Positions 53,679-62,865 of a stretch of DNA of 64,000 bases are shown one piece after another. The notes under the pieces are model-generated. The model had not been told where the DNA came from. It saw only the letters and a program-made list of their open reading frames with translations, and made no database searches. Position 1 is the stretch's first letter. Each line of letters opens with the position of its first letter. The stretch lies in contig NZ_JBGGTX010000002.1 of assembly GCF_041287255.1 (NCBI RefSeq), positions 930,001 to 994,000 of the forward strand, read 5' to 3'. The translations under genes and the position numbers were made by a program. The stretch comes from Tamlana flava. GTDB taxonomy: Bacteria; Bacteroidota; Bacteroidia; Flavobacteriales; Flavobacteriaceae.

Positions 53679-54236
53679 TCAATTATTCCAATTTATAAAA
53701 AAGTATTTAATTTTTGCATTATCAGGAATGTGAGTGGCTTCAAATTTTAAATCCATATCAAACCTTAAATTGGCTGGTAGTTCTTTTTTGTCTATGGTAA
53801 AACTAGCGTTTATGCCATCAATGGCAACAACTACAGAATTAATCAAATTACTGATTTTAGATATTTTGTAGCTGTCCTTTATGTCCTTAAAGGTGCTTAA
53901 TGTACTAATGTTTTTTTTAGTTTTAAAACGTTCATCAAGAATACGGACACTTCTAATGGTTGAGGTAGAATCCAAAGCATGTTTGGGTGTTAGCGTCAAA
54001 CGCTTTTTACCTCCTTTTTCAAAAATTTCAATAGTATTGGTGCTCCCAGCAAATTCATCGCCGCTAATAAATTTAGAGATGGAGTCTGCAGCAAAAATGG
54101 TTTTTAAGTCTTTAACTTGGGTAGAATCAGTTAAAAAGCCAATATGTTGTTTCCCAATTTCAAAAGGGTTTTGTTCTTTTTTGCAGCTAGCGAATAAAAT
54201 GATTATCGCCATTGAGCCTAAAATAGATAAGCGCAT
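53679..54236 (-). CDS. Lipoprotein of unknown function
   Basis: 185-residue lipoprotein (LFASC, Cys18, then KKEQNPFEIG). No recognised domain; short beta-rich body with KKRLTLTPKHALDSTSTI and IFEKGG. It starts on the minus strand about 45 bp after the HerA-like gene and ends 11 bp before the yitT-type gene, so the three may form one transcript. Confidence 0.7.
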   Translation of the reverse strand: MRLSILGSMAIIILFASCKKEQNPFEIGKQHIGFLTDSTQVKDLKTIFAADSISKFISGDEFAGSTNTIEIFEKGGKKRLTLTPKHALDSTSTIRSVRILDERFKTKKNISTLSTFKDIKDSYKISKISNLINSVVVAIDGINASFTIDKKELPANLRFDMDLKFEATHIPDNAKIKYFFINWNN

Positions 54237-54282
54237 AAAATGGATTTAGGTTTGTTAAATTGTTTAAATGTTGGTTGCCGAC

Positions 54283-55821
54283 TTATTTTTTCATCACTTT
54301 GGTTAAGATACCAAAAACACTTCTAATAAAGGTGGCACTGGTCAAAACTTTAATCACTGGATTCATTCTTGTGCTTCTTCGAGTTGAAGAAGTTCTTTTG
54401 TTAGATTCCGCTTTCTTCAATGCCTCTTTTTCTTGTCTAGCCTTTTCTTGGGCCTCTTCAGCCTCGGCGCGTTCTATTTTATCGTTCAGCATTTCATAGG
54501 CACTTTCCCGATCGACAGTTTCGTTGTATTTTTTTACCAGTTTGGATTTTGAAAGGAGTTGGCCCAACTCTGCATCGGTCAATACATCCATTCTGCTCAT
54601 TGGGGCACGCATCATGGTTGCGGCCAGTGGGGTGGGGCGACCTTTTTCATCCAAAGCGGAAACTAAAGCCTCGCCAATACCCAATGAGGTTAAAACATCG
54701 GTGGTGTCGTAATAATCTGAATCTGGATAATTTTGGGCAGTTAGCTTAATGGCCTTTCTGTCTTTAGCGGTAAATGCCCTAAGAGCGTGTTGTATTTTTA
54801 AACCTAACTGACTTAAAACGGCTTCTGGTACATCGGTTGGGTTTTGGGTGACAAAATACAGACCAACTCCTTTACTTCTAATGAGTTTTACAATGCTTTC
54901 AATTTGATTTAACAATGCTTTTGAAGCTTCGTCAAAAATTAGATGGGCTTCATCAATAAATAAGATGAGCTCTGGCCTATCAGCATCGCCTTGCTCAGGG
55001 AATGTAGAATAAATTTCAGCCAACAAGCTTAACATAAAGGTTGAAAATAGTTTAGGGCGATCCTGTATATCGGTCAACCTAATGATGTTAATGTATCCAC
55101 GTCCATTTTCATCAACGCGAATCAAATCTTGAACATCAAAAGAGGTTTCGCCAAAAAATAAATCGGCACCTTGCTGTTCCAACTCTACAATTTTTCTTAA
55201 AATGGCACCTGTTGAGGCTGTGGAAATTCTACCATAAGCATCGTCGAATTCTTTTTTACCTTCATAGGTGGCGTATTGCAATATTTTTTTGAAATCCTTT
55301 AAATCTAAAAGAGGCAGTTTATTGTCATCACAATATTGAAAAATAACGGCAACAACACCAGATTGGGCTTCACTTAAATCTAAAATCCGTGATAGCAAAA
55401 CCGGGCCAAATTCACTTATGGTGGCCCTTAACCTCACGCCATCTTGTTCCGAGAGGGTTAATATTTCAACAGGAAACGATTTGGCTTCAAAAGGCAAGCC
55501 TATTTTTTCGTGGCGTTCGTCAATTTTTGGATGTCCCGGGCTTGGCTGTGCCAAACCGCTCAAGTCGCCTTTTATGTCCATCAACAATACGGGAATGCCC
55601 CTATCACTTAAATTTTCAGCTAAAACCTGCAACGATTTTGTTTTTCCTGTACCCGTTGCACCAGCAATCAGCCCATGGCGGTTCATGGTTTTTAAAGGGA
55701 TTTTTACATGTGCCCCAGTAATGGTTTCATCATCCAAGATAGCGGATCCAACAGGTATAAAATCGCCTTTTGTTGCATTGCCCTCGGTGATGTATTTAAA
55801 AAATTCCTCTGTTTTACCCAT
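54283..55821 (-). CDS. HerA-like ATPase (DUF853 family)
   Basis: 512-residue P-loop ATPase of the HerA/FtsK-like DUF853 group. Walker A GATGTGKT (54-61), Walker B LFIDEAHLIFDEAS (about 263-277), and the arginine-bearing DRKAIKLTAQNYPD. A basic tail of about 90 residues follows, including a coiled stretch RAEAEEAQEKARQEKEALKKA. Its cellular role is not established; related proteins are linked to DNA processing. It is divergent from queE. Confidence 0.85.
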   Translation of the reverse strand: MGKTEEFFKYITEGNATKGDFIPVGSAILDDETITGAHVKIPLKTMNRHGLIAGATGTGKTKSLQVLAENLSDRGIPVLLMDIKGDLSGLAQPSPGHPKIDERHEKIGLPFEAKSFPVEILTLSEQDGVRLRATISEFGPVLLSRILDLSEAQSGVVAVIFQYCDDNKLPLLDLKDFKKILQYATYEGKKEFDDAYGRISTASTGAILRKIVELEQQGADLFFGETSFDVQDLIRVDENGRGYINIIRLTDIQDRPKLFSTFMLSLLAEIYSTFPEQGDADRPELILFIDEAHLIFDEASKALLNQIESIVKLIRSKGVGLYFVTQNPTDVPEAVLSQLGLKIQHALRAFTAKDRKAIKLTAQNYPDSDYYDTTDVLTSLGIGEALVSALDEKGRPTPLAATMMRAPMSRMDVLTDAELGQLLSKSKLVKKYNETVDRESAYEMLNDKIERAEAEEAQEKARQEKEALKKAESNKRTSSTRRSTRMNPVIKVLTSATFIRSVFGILTKVMKK

Positions 55822-55911
55822 ACGCGTAATTTTTTATAAAAATAGATAATCTATGTGAAATCAAATAAAAACTAGGCATATAAAACGTATTACAATTAAA
55901 TAACAATGGTT

Positions 55912-55919
55912 TATCTTTG
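55912..55919 (+). promoter_or_regulatory. -7 promoter element of queE
   Basis: TATCTTTG, eight bases before the start codon at 55927; it continues GCACACTTA, identical to the argS promoter. The distance to the ATG implies a nearly leaderless message. Confidence 0.6.
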
Positions 55920-55926
55920 CACACTT

Positions 55927-56556
55927 ATGAATTTACAGATACAAGAATTGGTAAACAAAGGCGAAATGTTGCCGCTTATGGAAGAGTTTTACACTATACA
56001 GGGTGAAGGATTCCATAAAGGCACAGCGGCCTATTTTGTTAGGATTGGCGGTTGCGATGTGGGCTGCCATTGGTGCGATGTTAAAGAAAGTTGGAATGCC
56101 GAATTGCACCCACCTACAGAAACGTCTAAAATTGTTGAAAACGCCAAAAAATATAGTGATACCATCGTAGTAACAGGTGGTGAGCCTTTAACTTGGGATA
56201 TGACCATGTTGACCGCAAAGCTAAAGGCCGAGGGCATGCAGATTCATATCGAAACTTCAGGCGCTTATAAATTAACAGGTACTTGGGACTGGATTTGCTT
56301 ATCTCCAAAAAAGATGAAGTTGCCCACAGAGGAAATTTATAGTAAGGCCGATGAACTTAAAATGATTATTTATAACAAAGACGATTTTCGTTTTGCTGAA
56401 GAACAGGCCGTCAAAGTAAACAAAAACTGTATTTTGTATATGCAGCCCGAATGGAGCAAACGTGACAAGATTATTCCTGAAATTGTGGATTACGTGATGA
56501 AATACCCCAAGTGGAAAGTGTCGTTGCAAACCCACAAGTATTTAAATATACCTTAA
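55927..56556 (+). CDS. queE: 7-carboxy-7-deazaguanine synthase QueE
   Basis: 209-residue radical SAM enzyme of queuosine/7-deazaguanine synthesis, making 7-carboxy-7-deazaguanine. The CxxxCxxC cluster motif is Cys43, Cys47, Cys50 in GGCDVGCHWCD, followed by VVTGGEP. The start at 55927 (MNLQIQEL) gives a sensible N terminus. A start 21 bases upstream would fall inside the -7 box. The other queuosine genes are not nearby. A perfect bidirectional terminator follows. Confidence 0.94.
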   Translation: MNLQIQELVNKGEMLPLMEEFYTIQGEGFHKGTAAYFVRIGGCDVGCHWCDVKESWNAELHPPTETSKIVENAKKYSDTIVVTGGEPLTWDMTMLTAKLKAEGMQIHIETSGAYKLTGTWDWICLSPKKMKLPTEEIYSKADELKMIIYNKDDFRFAEEQAVKVNKNCILYMQPEWSKRDKIIPEIVDYVMKYPKWKVSLQTHKYLNIP

Positions 56557-56558
56557 CA

Positions 56559-56590
56559 AAAAAGAGACTTGAAATTTCAAGTCTCTTTTT
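56559..56590. terminator. Bidirectional terminator between queE and the DUF2911 gene
   Basis: Perfect 32 bp palindrome, AAAAAGAGACTTGAAA then its complement, with A-run and T-run ends that serve both converging genes. There is no separate loop, so the innermost bases must open. Confidence 0.9.
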
Positions 56591-56597
56591 GTTTGTG

Positions 56598-57125
56598 CTA
56601 TTGGCTTACTGGAATGGCAACCCTTGTTGTCCCCCAAGCCAAATGCATGGCATTGTCATTAAAGGCTATGGAAAAGGCCTCAATGGGTTCACCTTGGCTA
56701 ACTGGCGCAGTAGTTCTTAACACGTCATTGCTTTCAGAATAGCCGTAGGCTCCCCAAACATCAGTGTCCTTACTTAAAATTATAGTCCATTCGGTTTCGC
56801 CGGGAATGGTATATAGAGAGTAAGTGCCTGCCTTTACTTCCTTCCCTCCAAATTTAGTGTCCTTATAAAACTTAATTTCGGTGGCCTCATTTGCTCCGGT
56901 TCTCCAAACTTTTCCTGTTGGAGCTAAGGTACTCATATCTCTGCCGTTAAGTTGCGGACGGCTGTAAATAACTTTTATCATGGGCGGGGCATTGCGGTCT
57001 GTTTTATAATAGGCAATGTCTAGCGGACTTTTATCAAGTTTTGTAAACTTTTGGGCATTGGCCTGAATTGAAAATACTAAGGTAAATGCTAAAACAATCA
57101 ATGGGATAAGCGCTGGCTTTTTCAT
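56598..57125 (-). CDS. DUF2911 secreted protein
   Basis: 175-residue secreted protein with signal peptide (ends QANAQ, about 24) and a complete DUF2911 domain: MIKVIYSRPQLNGRDMSTLAP, KVWRTGANEATEIKFYKD, GTYSLYTIPGETEWTIILSKD and VWGAYGYSESNDVLRT. The function of the family is unknown; it is common in Bacteroidetes. A decayed relative lies at 63085-63424. It is convergent with queE. Confidence 0.92.
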   Translation of the reverse strand: MKKPALIPLIVLAFTLVFSIQANAQKFTKLDKSPLDIAYYKTDRNAPPMIKVIYSRPQLNGRDMSTLAPTGKVWRTGANEATEIKFYKDTKFGGKEVKAGTYSLYTIPGETEWTIILSKDTDVWGAYGYSESNDVLRTTAPVSQGEPIEAFSIAFNDNAMHLAWGTTRVAIPVSQ

Positions 57126-57349
57126 ATTTTTTTGAATTATTAGTTTAAGTTTTAAAGTTAATGGTTAATTGTCTTAAAATAACGTTAAAGCTGTATGCAA
57201 GTGTTAAATTTTGCTTTTTGGCGTTTTTTTTATCGATTTTAAGGATTGTTTCTTAAAATCCTAATGAAAAGGCCTTGATGTAAAGTAGAAGGTATATTCC
57301 CTGAAAAATTGTGTATTTTTATGGGTAAACTTTAAAAGTACACCTTCTG

Positions 57350-57703
57350 ATGAAAGCACCGGTAAAGTTGAAAAAAATGAGACTTCTACATTTTGGGCGC
57401 GACTTTAAACCCGACCAAGAAGTTATTTTAAGAGATTATTTGGCTATAGAGCGTACCCGTTTGGCCAACGAACGCACTTTGCTGTCTTACATCAGGTCTT
57501 CACTGTATTTGCTTTTGGGAAGTATTGCGCTTTTTCAAATAAAAACTTACCCTGATTTTCAGTATTTAGCGGTTACGGCTTTGGTGTTTAGCATTGTGTT
57601 TTTTGCTATTGGGGTGTACCGGTTCACCCTATTAAAGCGAAGTTTAAAAAAGCTCTACTACATGTCTGAGGTCATTGAAAATGAAGGTAAAAAGAATAGC
57701 TAA
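57350..57703 (+). CDS. DUF202 membrane protein (YidH-like)
   Basis: 117-residue inner-membrane protein. The amphipathic DYLAIERTRLANERTLLSYIRSSLYLLLGSIALF (about 30-62) is the DUF202 signature, followed by a second hydrophobic pair (TALVFSIVFFAIGVY). Function unknown. A second ATG at 57377 (MRLLHFG) would also fit; the first is kept because its length is usual for the family. Convergent with the SDR gene. Confidence 0.85.
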   Translation: MKAPVKLKKMRLLHFGRDFKPDQEVILRDYLAIERTRLANERTLLSYIRSSLYLLLGSIALFQIKTYPDFQYLAVTALVFSIVFFAIGVYRFTLLKRSLKKLYYMSEVIENEGKKNS

Positions 57704-57714
57704 TTTTTGCGTTT

Positions 57715-58374
57715 TTACCAATCTCTAATTTTCCCTCGATGCCAAAAATGACCACTTTCAGGATTGCTACTTAATAAATTTCTAATATCTTTTGCCACAT
57801 CTGTTGGTTTTCTTGAGGCATTATTTCCGCCCATATCTGTTTGCGTCCATCCCGGGTCAAAAGAAGAAACAATGATATTTTGTTTTTCAAGTCTTTTTGC
57901 CAGTAGTTTTGTGTACATATTTAATGCAGACTTAGACATTTTATAGTGTGGTTGAAATTCATCAAAATTCTTTTCGCTGAACGAACCCCAATCGGAAGTA
58001 ATATTGATAATTTGTCCGTTATCATTAAAATTAGAAATTAGCTTTTCAGTAAGCTCAATAGTTCCGAATAGATTCACATTAAATGTCTGTCTTAAGTGGT
58101 CTATGTTTATTGCAGATTCATTCCAGTTTTCTAATAAAATACCAGCATTATTAACAAGAAAATCAATTTTTGTATTTCCAAACATATTAATGAAGTCGGT
58201 TATCGATTCACTTTCAGAAAGATTTAGTCTATAACATTCAAAGTTTGGTTTTGAAATGGAACAATTACCCGAAGTTGAGGTGCCAATAATTTTTATGTCA
58301 TCATCATTAGTCAGTAAGTCAACCGTGGCCAATCCAATGCCCCTGCTACATCCAGTTATTATTCCAGTTTTCAT
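57715..58374 (-). CDS. Short-chain dehydrogenase/reductase
   Basis: 219-residue SDR with the full catalytic set: TGCSRGIG (7-14), NNAG (75-78), Ser127, Tyr144 and Lys148 (HYKMSKSA). FDPGWTQTDMGG is the usual loop after the active site. NAD(P)-dependent; substrate unknown. It ends 13 bp before the next membrane gene's stop region and may be co-transcribed with it. Confidence 0.9.
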   Translation of the reverse strand: MKTGIITGCSRGIGLATVDLLTNDDDIKIIGTSTSGNCSISKPNFECYRLNLSESESITDFINMFGNTKIDFLVNNAGILLENWNESAINIDHLRQTFNVNLFGTIELTEKLISNFNDNGQIINITSDWGSFSEKNFDEFQPHYKMSKSALNMYTKLLAKRLEKQNIIVSSFDPGWTQTDMGGNNASRKPTDVAKDIRNLLSSNPESGHFWHRGKIRDW

Positions 58375-58387
58375 TTTCGGTTAGGTT

Positions 58388-59008
58388 TTATAAAATGGTT
58401 TTCTTTTTCATTTTTAAATTAAGGGCAACTGTCCAGGAGAGTATCAGGATGAAAGCTGCTTTTTGTACCAAAGGAGAATATTGTATTAAGTTTTCATTAT
58501 AGTAGAACAAATTATTCATGCCCACAATTACCATACAGAATATTCCAAATACTTTGAAAAAAGTGAATTTGTTTTTATGAAGTGCCCTAATCATTCCAAT
58601 AATAACCACAACACCACATATACTTAGAATGGTAGTCATGACGTCATGAAATTTTGTGAAAATGAAAACTGCCGACAACATTCCCAACGCACCAGAAATT
58701 TTTATAGTTAAATTCCAATTTCTGTTTTTTTCAAAGTAGTCTGCAAATTGAAAGAAGAAAAATGTCATACTGATGCAAAGCATACTTATTGCCCCAATGG
58801 CAACCGGTCTTGCATTATTTTTGAGGCCATTTATACCATTTTCGCTCATTAAGTTACACCAATAGTTGTTGCTCCAATCAAACCCTAAAGAGTTAATATC
58901 TGCTTGTGAACCTCCAGGGTATAATGTAGCAGCATAAATGTAAAGTATGATGAAAATAAAAATCCCTATGGTGGGCAGAAATCTTAATGATTCTTTGGCA
59001 TTTATCAT
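58388..59008 (-). CDS. DUF998-like membrane protein
   Basis: 206-residue polytopic protein with about six membrane helices. The first helix (IGIFIFIILYIYAATLYPGGS) followed by WSNNYWCNLMSENGINGLKN resembles the DUF998 family, whose function is unknown. It is 13 bp upstream of the SDR gene on the same strand. The GC-rich hairpin element begins about 25 bp upstream of its start. Confidence 0.7.
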   Translation of the reverse strand: MINAKESLRFLPTIGIFIFIILYIYAATLYPGGSQADINSLGFDWSNNYWCNLMSENGINGLKNNARPVAIGAISMLCISMTFFFFQFADYFEKNRNWNLTIKISGALGMLSAVFIFTKFHDVMTTILSICGVVVIIGMIRALHKNKFTFFKVFGIFCMVIVGMNNLFYYNENLIQYSPLVQKAAFILILSWTVALNLKMKKKTIL

Positions 59009-59082
59009 ATTTTTCTCTTTCCACTAATGTGCTGCAACGTCCTGCTAAACGCAGTTCGGTCATGAGAACGAAGATACAAAAA

Positions 59083-59144
59083 GAGGGAGACAATGCAGCC
59101 TTTGTGAGCGCTGCCACGCGAGCGACGGCGGCATTGTCCCTCTC
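59083..59144. repeat. Large GC-rich hairpin 1
   Basis: Arms 59083-59100 and 59127-59144 are inverted repeats of each other with 15 of 18 positions matching, around a 26-base GC-rich loop. Confidence 0.75.
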
Positions 59145-59314
59145 GCCCATAAATTTCCCTTAGGAAATTATATTGGCGAGCCACTTTATTGAATCGGGAG
59201 TTCGATTGGCCGGGCCAAATTGCTTTTAGCACTGCAGATGGCTTACGTTTTCCCTCGATGGGCAGTGGAAGTTGTATTGAGCAAAAAGGCCTTTTTCAAT
59301 TTGGTTTAGCAGGA

Positions 59315-59397
59315 CGATGGAATACATGCACCGAAAGGGCGGGAGCAACGGAGTTGCGTATCCATTTTGGTCAGCTTTCGCTGAATGTATTCCATCG
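59315..59397. repeat. Large hairpin 2
   Basis: Arms 59315-59338 and 59374-59397 are inverted repeats with a few mismatches; inside, GCAAC/GTTGC (59345-59357) forms a second small stem. Confidence 0.72.
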
Positions 59398-59474
59398 GTC
59401 TTGTATAAAAACCGTTTCAATGGGTTTTATGCTTTGTTGGCAGTTTTAAATTCAAATGAAATTTTCGCTTAAAT

Positions 59475-59891
59475 CTAATCATTAACTCTACGCCATCCGA
59501 CCGCTAAACCGTTTTCCACTTCCATTCCAACACCTTTAGCAGCGACTTTCCCTTTAATAAGCCACGAAACATAGTAAAAATCTCCTGTCTTTTCTATTAC
59601 AAGGTCATATTCATCTGAAAAATCTCCATTCTCATAAAAATATCGAACGTGATAATTTCCAACATATCCACTTTCTTTTGGTCCTCCAGTTGCTATTCCA
59701 GGACCACTGTAAGCGTTTCCCCAATTCCATCTTGCGAATAATGTTCCAGGAGTATTGCTTTTTGTGTATAATACAAAGCCTATATTTAAGGGTTCTTTTT
59801 TATCTGATTCCGTGTCATTTTGAGAATAAGAAAGGATTGGAAGAACAGCAAAAATCAGAATCAATAATAAATTCAGTCGATTATTTTTCAT
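59475..59891 (-). CDS. Secreted protein of unknown function
   Basis: 138 residues with a signal peptide (ends YSQ, about 23) and a compact beta-rich domain (about 35-138; YVGNYHVRYFYENGDFSDEYDLVIEKTGDFYYVSWLIKGK). I do not recognise a family. It lies between two repeat elements and has neither an operon partner nor a clear promoter, suggesting a cassette-like accessory gene. The start at 59891 is the only sensible one. Confidence 0.65.
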   Translation of the reverse strand: MKNNRLNLLLILIFAVLPILSYSQNDTESDKKEPLNIGFVLYTKSNTPGTLFARWNWGNAYSGPGIATGGPKESGYVGNYHVRYFYENGDFSDEYDLVIEKTGDFYYVSWLIKGKVAAKGVGMEVENGLAVGWRRVND

Positions 59892-59971
59892 TATATTTTT
59901 GTTTTAGTTAAACGTATTCAGTTAGAATTACTGCCACCTCGTTATATCCCATATTTTATTCCTCCTATCCC

Positions 59972-60076
59972 TAAATAAAATCGGATATCCCAAATTTTGT
60001 TGGTGTTGTCCTATTAAATATAATCTATATTTTGTTATTTAAAAATCCCAACAAAAACTGTCGGGATTTTTATTTG
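59972..60076 (-). repeat. Direct repeat copy 1 (terminator-bearing)
   Basis: About 105 bp sharing AATATAATCTATATTTTG and a following AAAAATCCCAACA...GGGATTTTTATTTG hairpin with the copy at 62866-62970. It lies between the 60116 gene (minus strand) and the 59891 gene. Confidence 0.75.
60041..60075. terminator. Terminator hairpin in repeat copy 1
   Basis: AAAAATCCCAACA pairs with TGTCGGGATTTTT with one mismatch; both ends are A- or T-runs, so it can act in either direction. It follows the minus-strand gene at 60116. Confidence 0.75.
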
Positions 60077-60115
60077 GTCTTTATTTGATTTCCGATATAA
60101 TTCTGATTTGTATCC

Positions 60116-60475
60116 TCAGGAAGAAAAAGCTCTTTTTTTAAGAATGCCAAAAATCAGCACCATAATTCCGATAATTGAAATTGGTAGTGCTACCATTCCA
60201 ACCAAAGCAGCATTTTCCCATACTTCAAATATGCATAACAGTACCAGTCCGTACCAAACTAGCATTAAGATGCCTGAAATAAGTTCATATTTCCAAAGAC
60301 ATATAAAGGCCGCAAGGAAAATGGCAAATAGCATATACACAGAAATGTCGGCAAAAGTGGGTTGTTTTGTTAACAGTGGAACTCCTTCATCAATTAGGAA
60401 TAGAATATACCCCATTAATGCCAGTAACCCCAGTATTCTTATAATTAAACGGTAAATTCTAAATGACTTTTTCAT
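60116..60475 (-). CDS. Small membrane protein of unknown function
   Basis: 119 residues with four predicted membrane helices and short loops (VYMLFAIFLAAFICLWKYELISGILMLVWYGLVLLCIF). Only a lysine/arginine pair at each end suggests topology. It lies 55 bp downstream of the SLC12-like transporter on the same strand and is followed by repeat copy 1. Confidence 0.6.
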   Translation of the reverse strand: MKKSFRIYRLIIRILGLLALMGYILFLIDEGVPLLTKQPTFADISVYMLFAIFLAAFICLWKYELISGILMLVWYGLVLLCIFEVWENAALVGMVALPISIIGIMVLIFGILKKRAFSS

Positions 60476-60530
60476 TTGTCTCTTGTATTCAATTCTAATG
60501 GAGTTGCTTTAATTAGAAAAGGTCTTATTT

Positions 60531-62729
60531 TTAAACCAATACATTTTCAAATTCAGAATCAGAACAAAAAATTGCGGAAATGCGTGAATGGTTTACAATG
60601 TTCACCATATCCTCTGTTCTCATTCCTTTTTCGATACTGAAAATATTCACATCACTATTTCGTTCCATAACCACATTGGCAAGTAAGTCGCCCTTTTTCA
60701 CGCTTATTGAAGTATGCTTTGGAAATCTAATCATGGTTCGAAAATCTTCCAAATCCTTCTCAGTAAATCTTAATTCTTCATTGTCATTAAGGATGTGTAC
60801 ATCAATATTTCCTTTCCAATTGCGACAAATGAGTAAAGAAAGCAGCGTTGATAAATCATTGTTATTAATATTGAATGACTCTTTCCAATCAGTTGGTATA
60901 TTGGTCATCCATAAATTGATGCTCTTTTCAATTGCCAGACTTGCGGTAGAAAAGGGTATGTACATGATTAACCCAAAATTGTTTTTTATGGTATCTGTAT
61001 ATAGTTTGTCATAGTAGGATAAATGCGATGATGATGGGTCAATACTTGTAAAAATCGTGTTTGGTTTGAAAAAAGCCGCATTTAACGATTGCATACTTGT
61101 GTTTACCGTTGTATTGAATTCCAAATTATCAATTGTGGTGTATGATACAGAAATATCACTTTCTTTAAATTTTTTTACTGAATTTCTAAGAAAATTGTCA
61201 AGGTTTCGTTGTTCAATTTCATCTTCATTTCGCAAGGCCAATATTTTAATTGACCCTTTTGGATAAATAATTGAATGGATAAGTTTAAAAGAACTTCTAA
61301 GTTCTTTAGGCATGCTTACCGGCATCAGTAAATCAGGCTGCCAAGACCTTACCTCCCTTTCTTGTCGCAGGTTGTTTGTTTTTTTTGTGGCCCATTCTGC
61401 CAATGCAGTAAATAGCCCGCTCCTGGAATCGCCTGCTGAAGATTTAATGTTCATTTTTACGAGATACAGGTAGAAGGCTATAATCAGTACCAATGAAAAT
61501 AATGCGACTATAACATTCATGACGAACATGATAGAAATTGAGCCTAATGCACCAATTATTGGAACTATGATGGGGATTTTAAGTGTTGGCCTATAACTGG
61601 GCAATCCCAATGCTTGCTCAACCAGTGCAACAACATTAACCATGGCATAAGTTATCATAAAAAACATGGTTAAGATAGGTGCAATGGTGTTTAAGTTTCG
61701 CAGTGAAATTCCTATAACAACAATAATGGCTGTAATGATCATGGCATTTTTGGGTTCACCCTTCCAAGAAAGTTTTGCAAGGCTTTTGCTTTTGGGCAGG
61801 ATATTTTTTTCACCCAAGGCCAATAATATTCTTGGAGCGCCTACAAAAGAACCAAGTGCAGAGGAAAGGGTGGCGCCCAATAATCCAGCCAAAACAATTG
61901 GTGTGAATAACGCCTTGTCAATAAACACATTGTAATTTCGGGTTAATTCGTCAGGAGAGGCAATTAAGGCTGCAACAAAAATTAAACTGATATAAATTAT
62001 CGTGGTAATTATTACTGATGAGATTGTTCCAAAAGGAATGCTCTTTCTCGGGTTTGCTAAATCCCCAGACATATTGGCGCCAGCCATAACCCCTGTTACC
62101 GCCGGAAAAAAGACGGCAAACACCATCCAAAAAGAAGAACCGCTAAAATCATTTTCTATAGAACCTTCATACTTTCCAAACCACTCTAGGTTAAAATTCA
62201 GTTCATTAGTGAATAATGCCCCATATATAGAAATCAAAGAAAGTACCATAATGCCAAGAATGACATATTGTATTTTAAAAGCAAAACTGGTACTAACAAA
62301 GGCAATGGCCATCAAGAGTGAAAAAATACCGATATCAAGGAATAAAGGATTGATGGCAGGTAGAAGCGTTTGTAAACCCTCCCTAAATCCAAAGATATAC
62401 ATGGCGACCGCAACTGCCTGTGCAAAATAAAATGGAATACCTATGGCGCCTCCAATTTCTAAGCCAAGCGATTGGGAGATAAGACTGAATGCGCCACCAC
62501 TTCCAATCCTAATATTTGTTGTAATGGATGATAAACTAAGTGCAGTAGTGAAGGTAATTGCAACTGATATGAAAACTATAGCTAATGCACCTAAAACACC
62601 GGCATTGCCAACTACCCATGGCTGCCTAATGTACATAATCACACCCAGAATGGTAAGTGTTGTAGGTGTAAATACCCCAGCCAAAGTGCCAAATGTTTTT
62701 TTCTCCTTTATCTTTTTATTTGGTTCCAT
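60531..62729 (-). CDS. SLC12-like cation-chloride/amino-acid permease
   Basis: 732-residue APC-superfamily transporter. Twelve membrane segments (about 15-430) include GVFTPTTLTILGVIMYIRQPWVVG and GANMSGDLANPRKSIPFGT, the two signatures of the eukaryotic-type cation-chloride cotransporters (NKCC/KCC). A long soluble C-terminal domain (about 430-732) matches the general SLC12 layout. Few bacteria carry such proteins with this layout; the transported ions are unproven. It lies between two repeat copies. Confidence 0.86.
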   Translation of the reverse strand: MEPNKKIKEKKTFGTLAGVFTPTTLTILGVIMYIRQPWVVGNAGVLGALAIVFISVAITFTTALSLSSITTNIRIGSGGAFSLISQSLGLEIGGAIGIPFYFAQAVAVAMYIFGFREGLQTLLPAINPLFLDIGIFSLLMAIAFVSTSFAFKIQYVILGIMVLSLISIYGALFTNELNFNLEWFGKYEGSIENDFSGSSFWMVFAVFFPAVTGVMAGANMSGDLANPRKSIPFGTISSVIITTIIYISLIFVAALIASPDELTRNYNVFIDKALFTPIVLAGLLGATLSSALGSFVGAPRILLALGEKNILPKSKSLAKLSWKGEPKNAMIITAIIVVIGISLRNLNTIAPILTMFFMITYAMVNVVALVEQALGLPSYRPTLKIPIIVPIIGALGSISIMFVMNVIVALFSLVLIIAFYLYLVKMNIKSSAGDSRSGLFTALAEWATKKTNNLRQEREVRSWQPDLLMPVSMPKELRSSFKLIHSIIYPKGSIKILALRNEDEIEQRNLDNFLRNSVKKFKESDISVSYTTIDNLEFNTTVNTSMQSLNAAFFKPNTIFTSIDPSSSHLSYYDKLYTDTIKNNFGLIMYIPFSTASLAIEKSINLWMTNIPTDWKESFNINNNDLSTLLSLLICRNWKGNIDVHILNDNEELRFTEKDLEDFRTMIRFPKHTSISVKKGDLLANVVMERNSDVNIFSIEKGMRTEDMVNIVNHSRISAIFCSDSEFENVLV

Positions 62730-62865
62730 CTTGGTTTAAGACTCGATATTCATTGCAAATTTGAATTTTTCAATTTGAGCTTTTATTCAGTTTTTATAAC
62801 TCATATCAATTTTCACTGAATGTTTACCATCTCGTAATATTCTAACATTTATTTCTCTCATCTCG

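Larger units (their letters stand above)
59009..59474. other. GC-richer hairpin region without a gene
   Basis: 466 bp that look unlike the surrounding sequence: GC-rich (for example 59100-59145), with two large hairpins (59083-59144 and 59315-59397) and a small one (59152-59169). TTTAGCAGGACG occurs as an inverted pair (about 59037-59049 reversed, 59304-59316 forward). No credible reading frame was found. Possible integron-type recombination site, remnant mobile element or structured RNA. Confidence 0.6.

Noticed and set aside
59189..59449. 86-residue open frame on the plus strand
   Set aside because: It crosses the hairpins of the GC-rich stretch, has no family resemblance or start signal, and its composition follows the inverted repeats.
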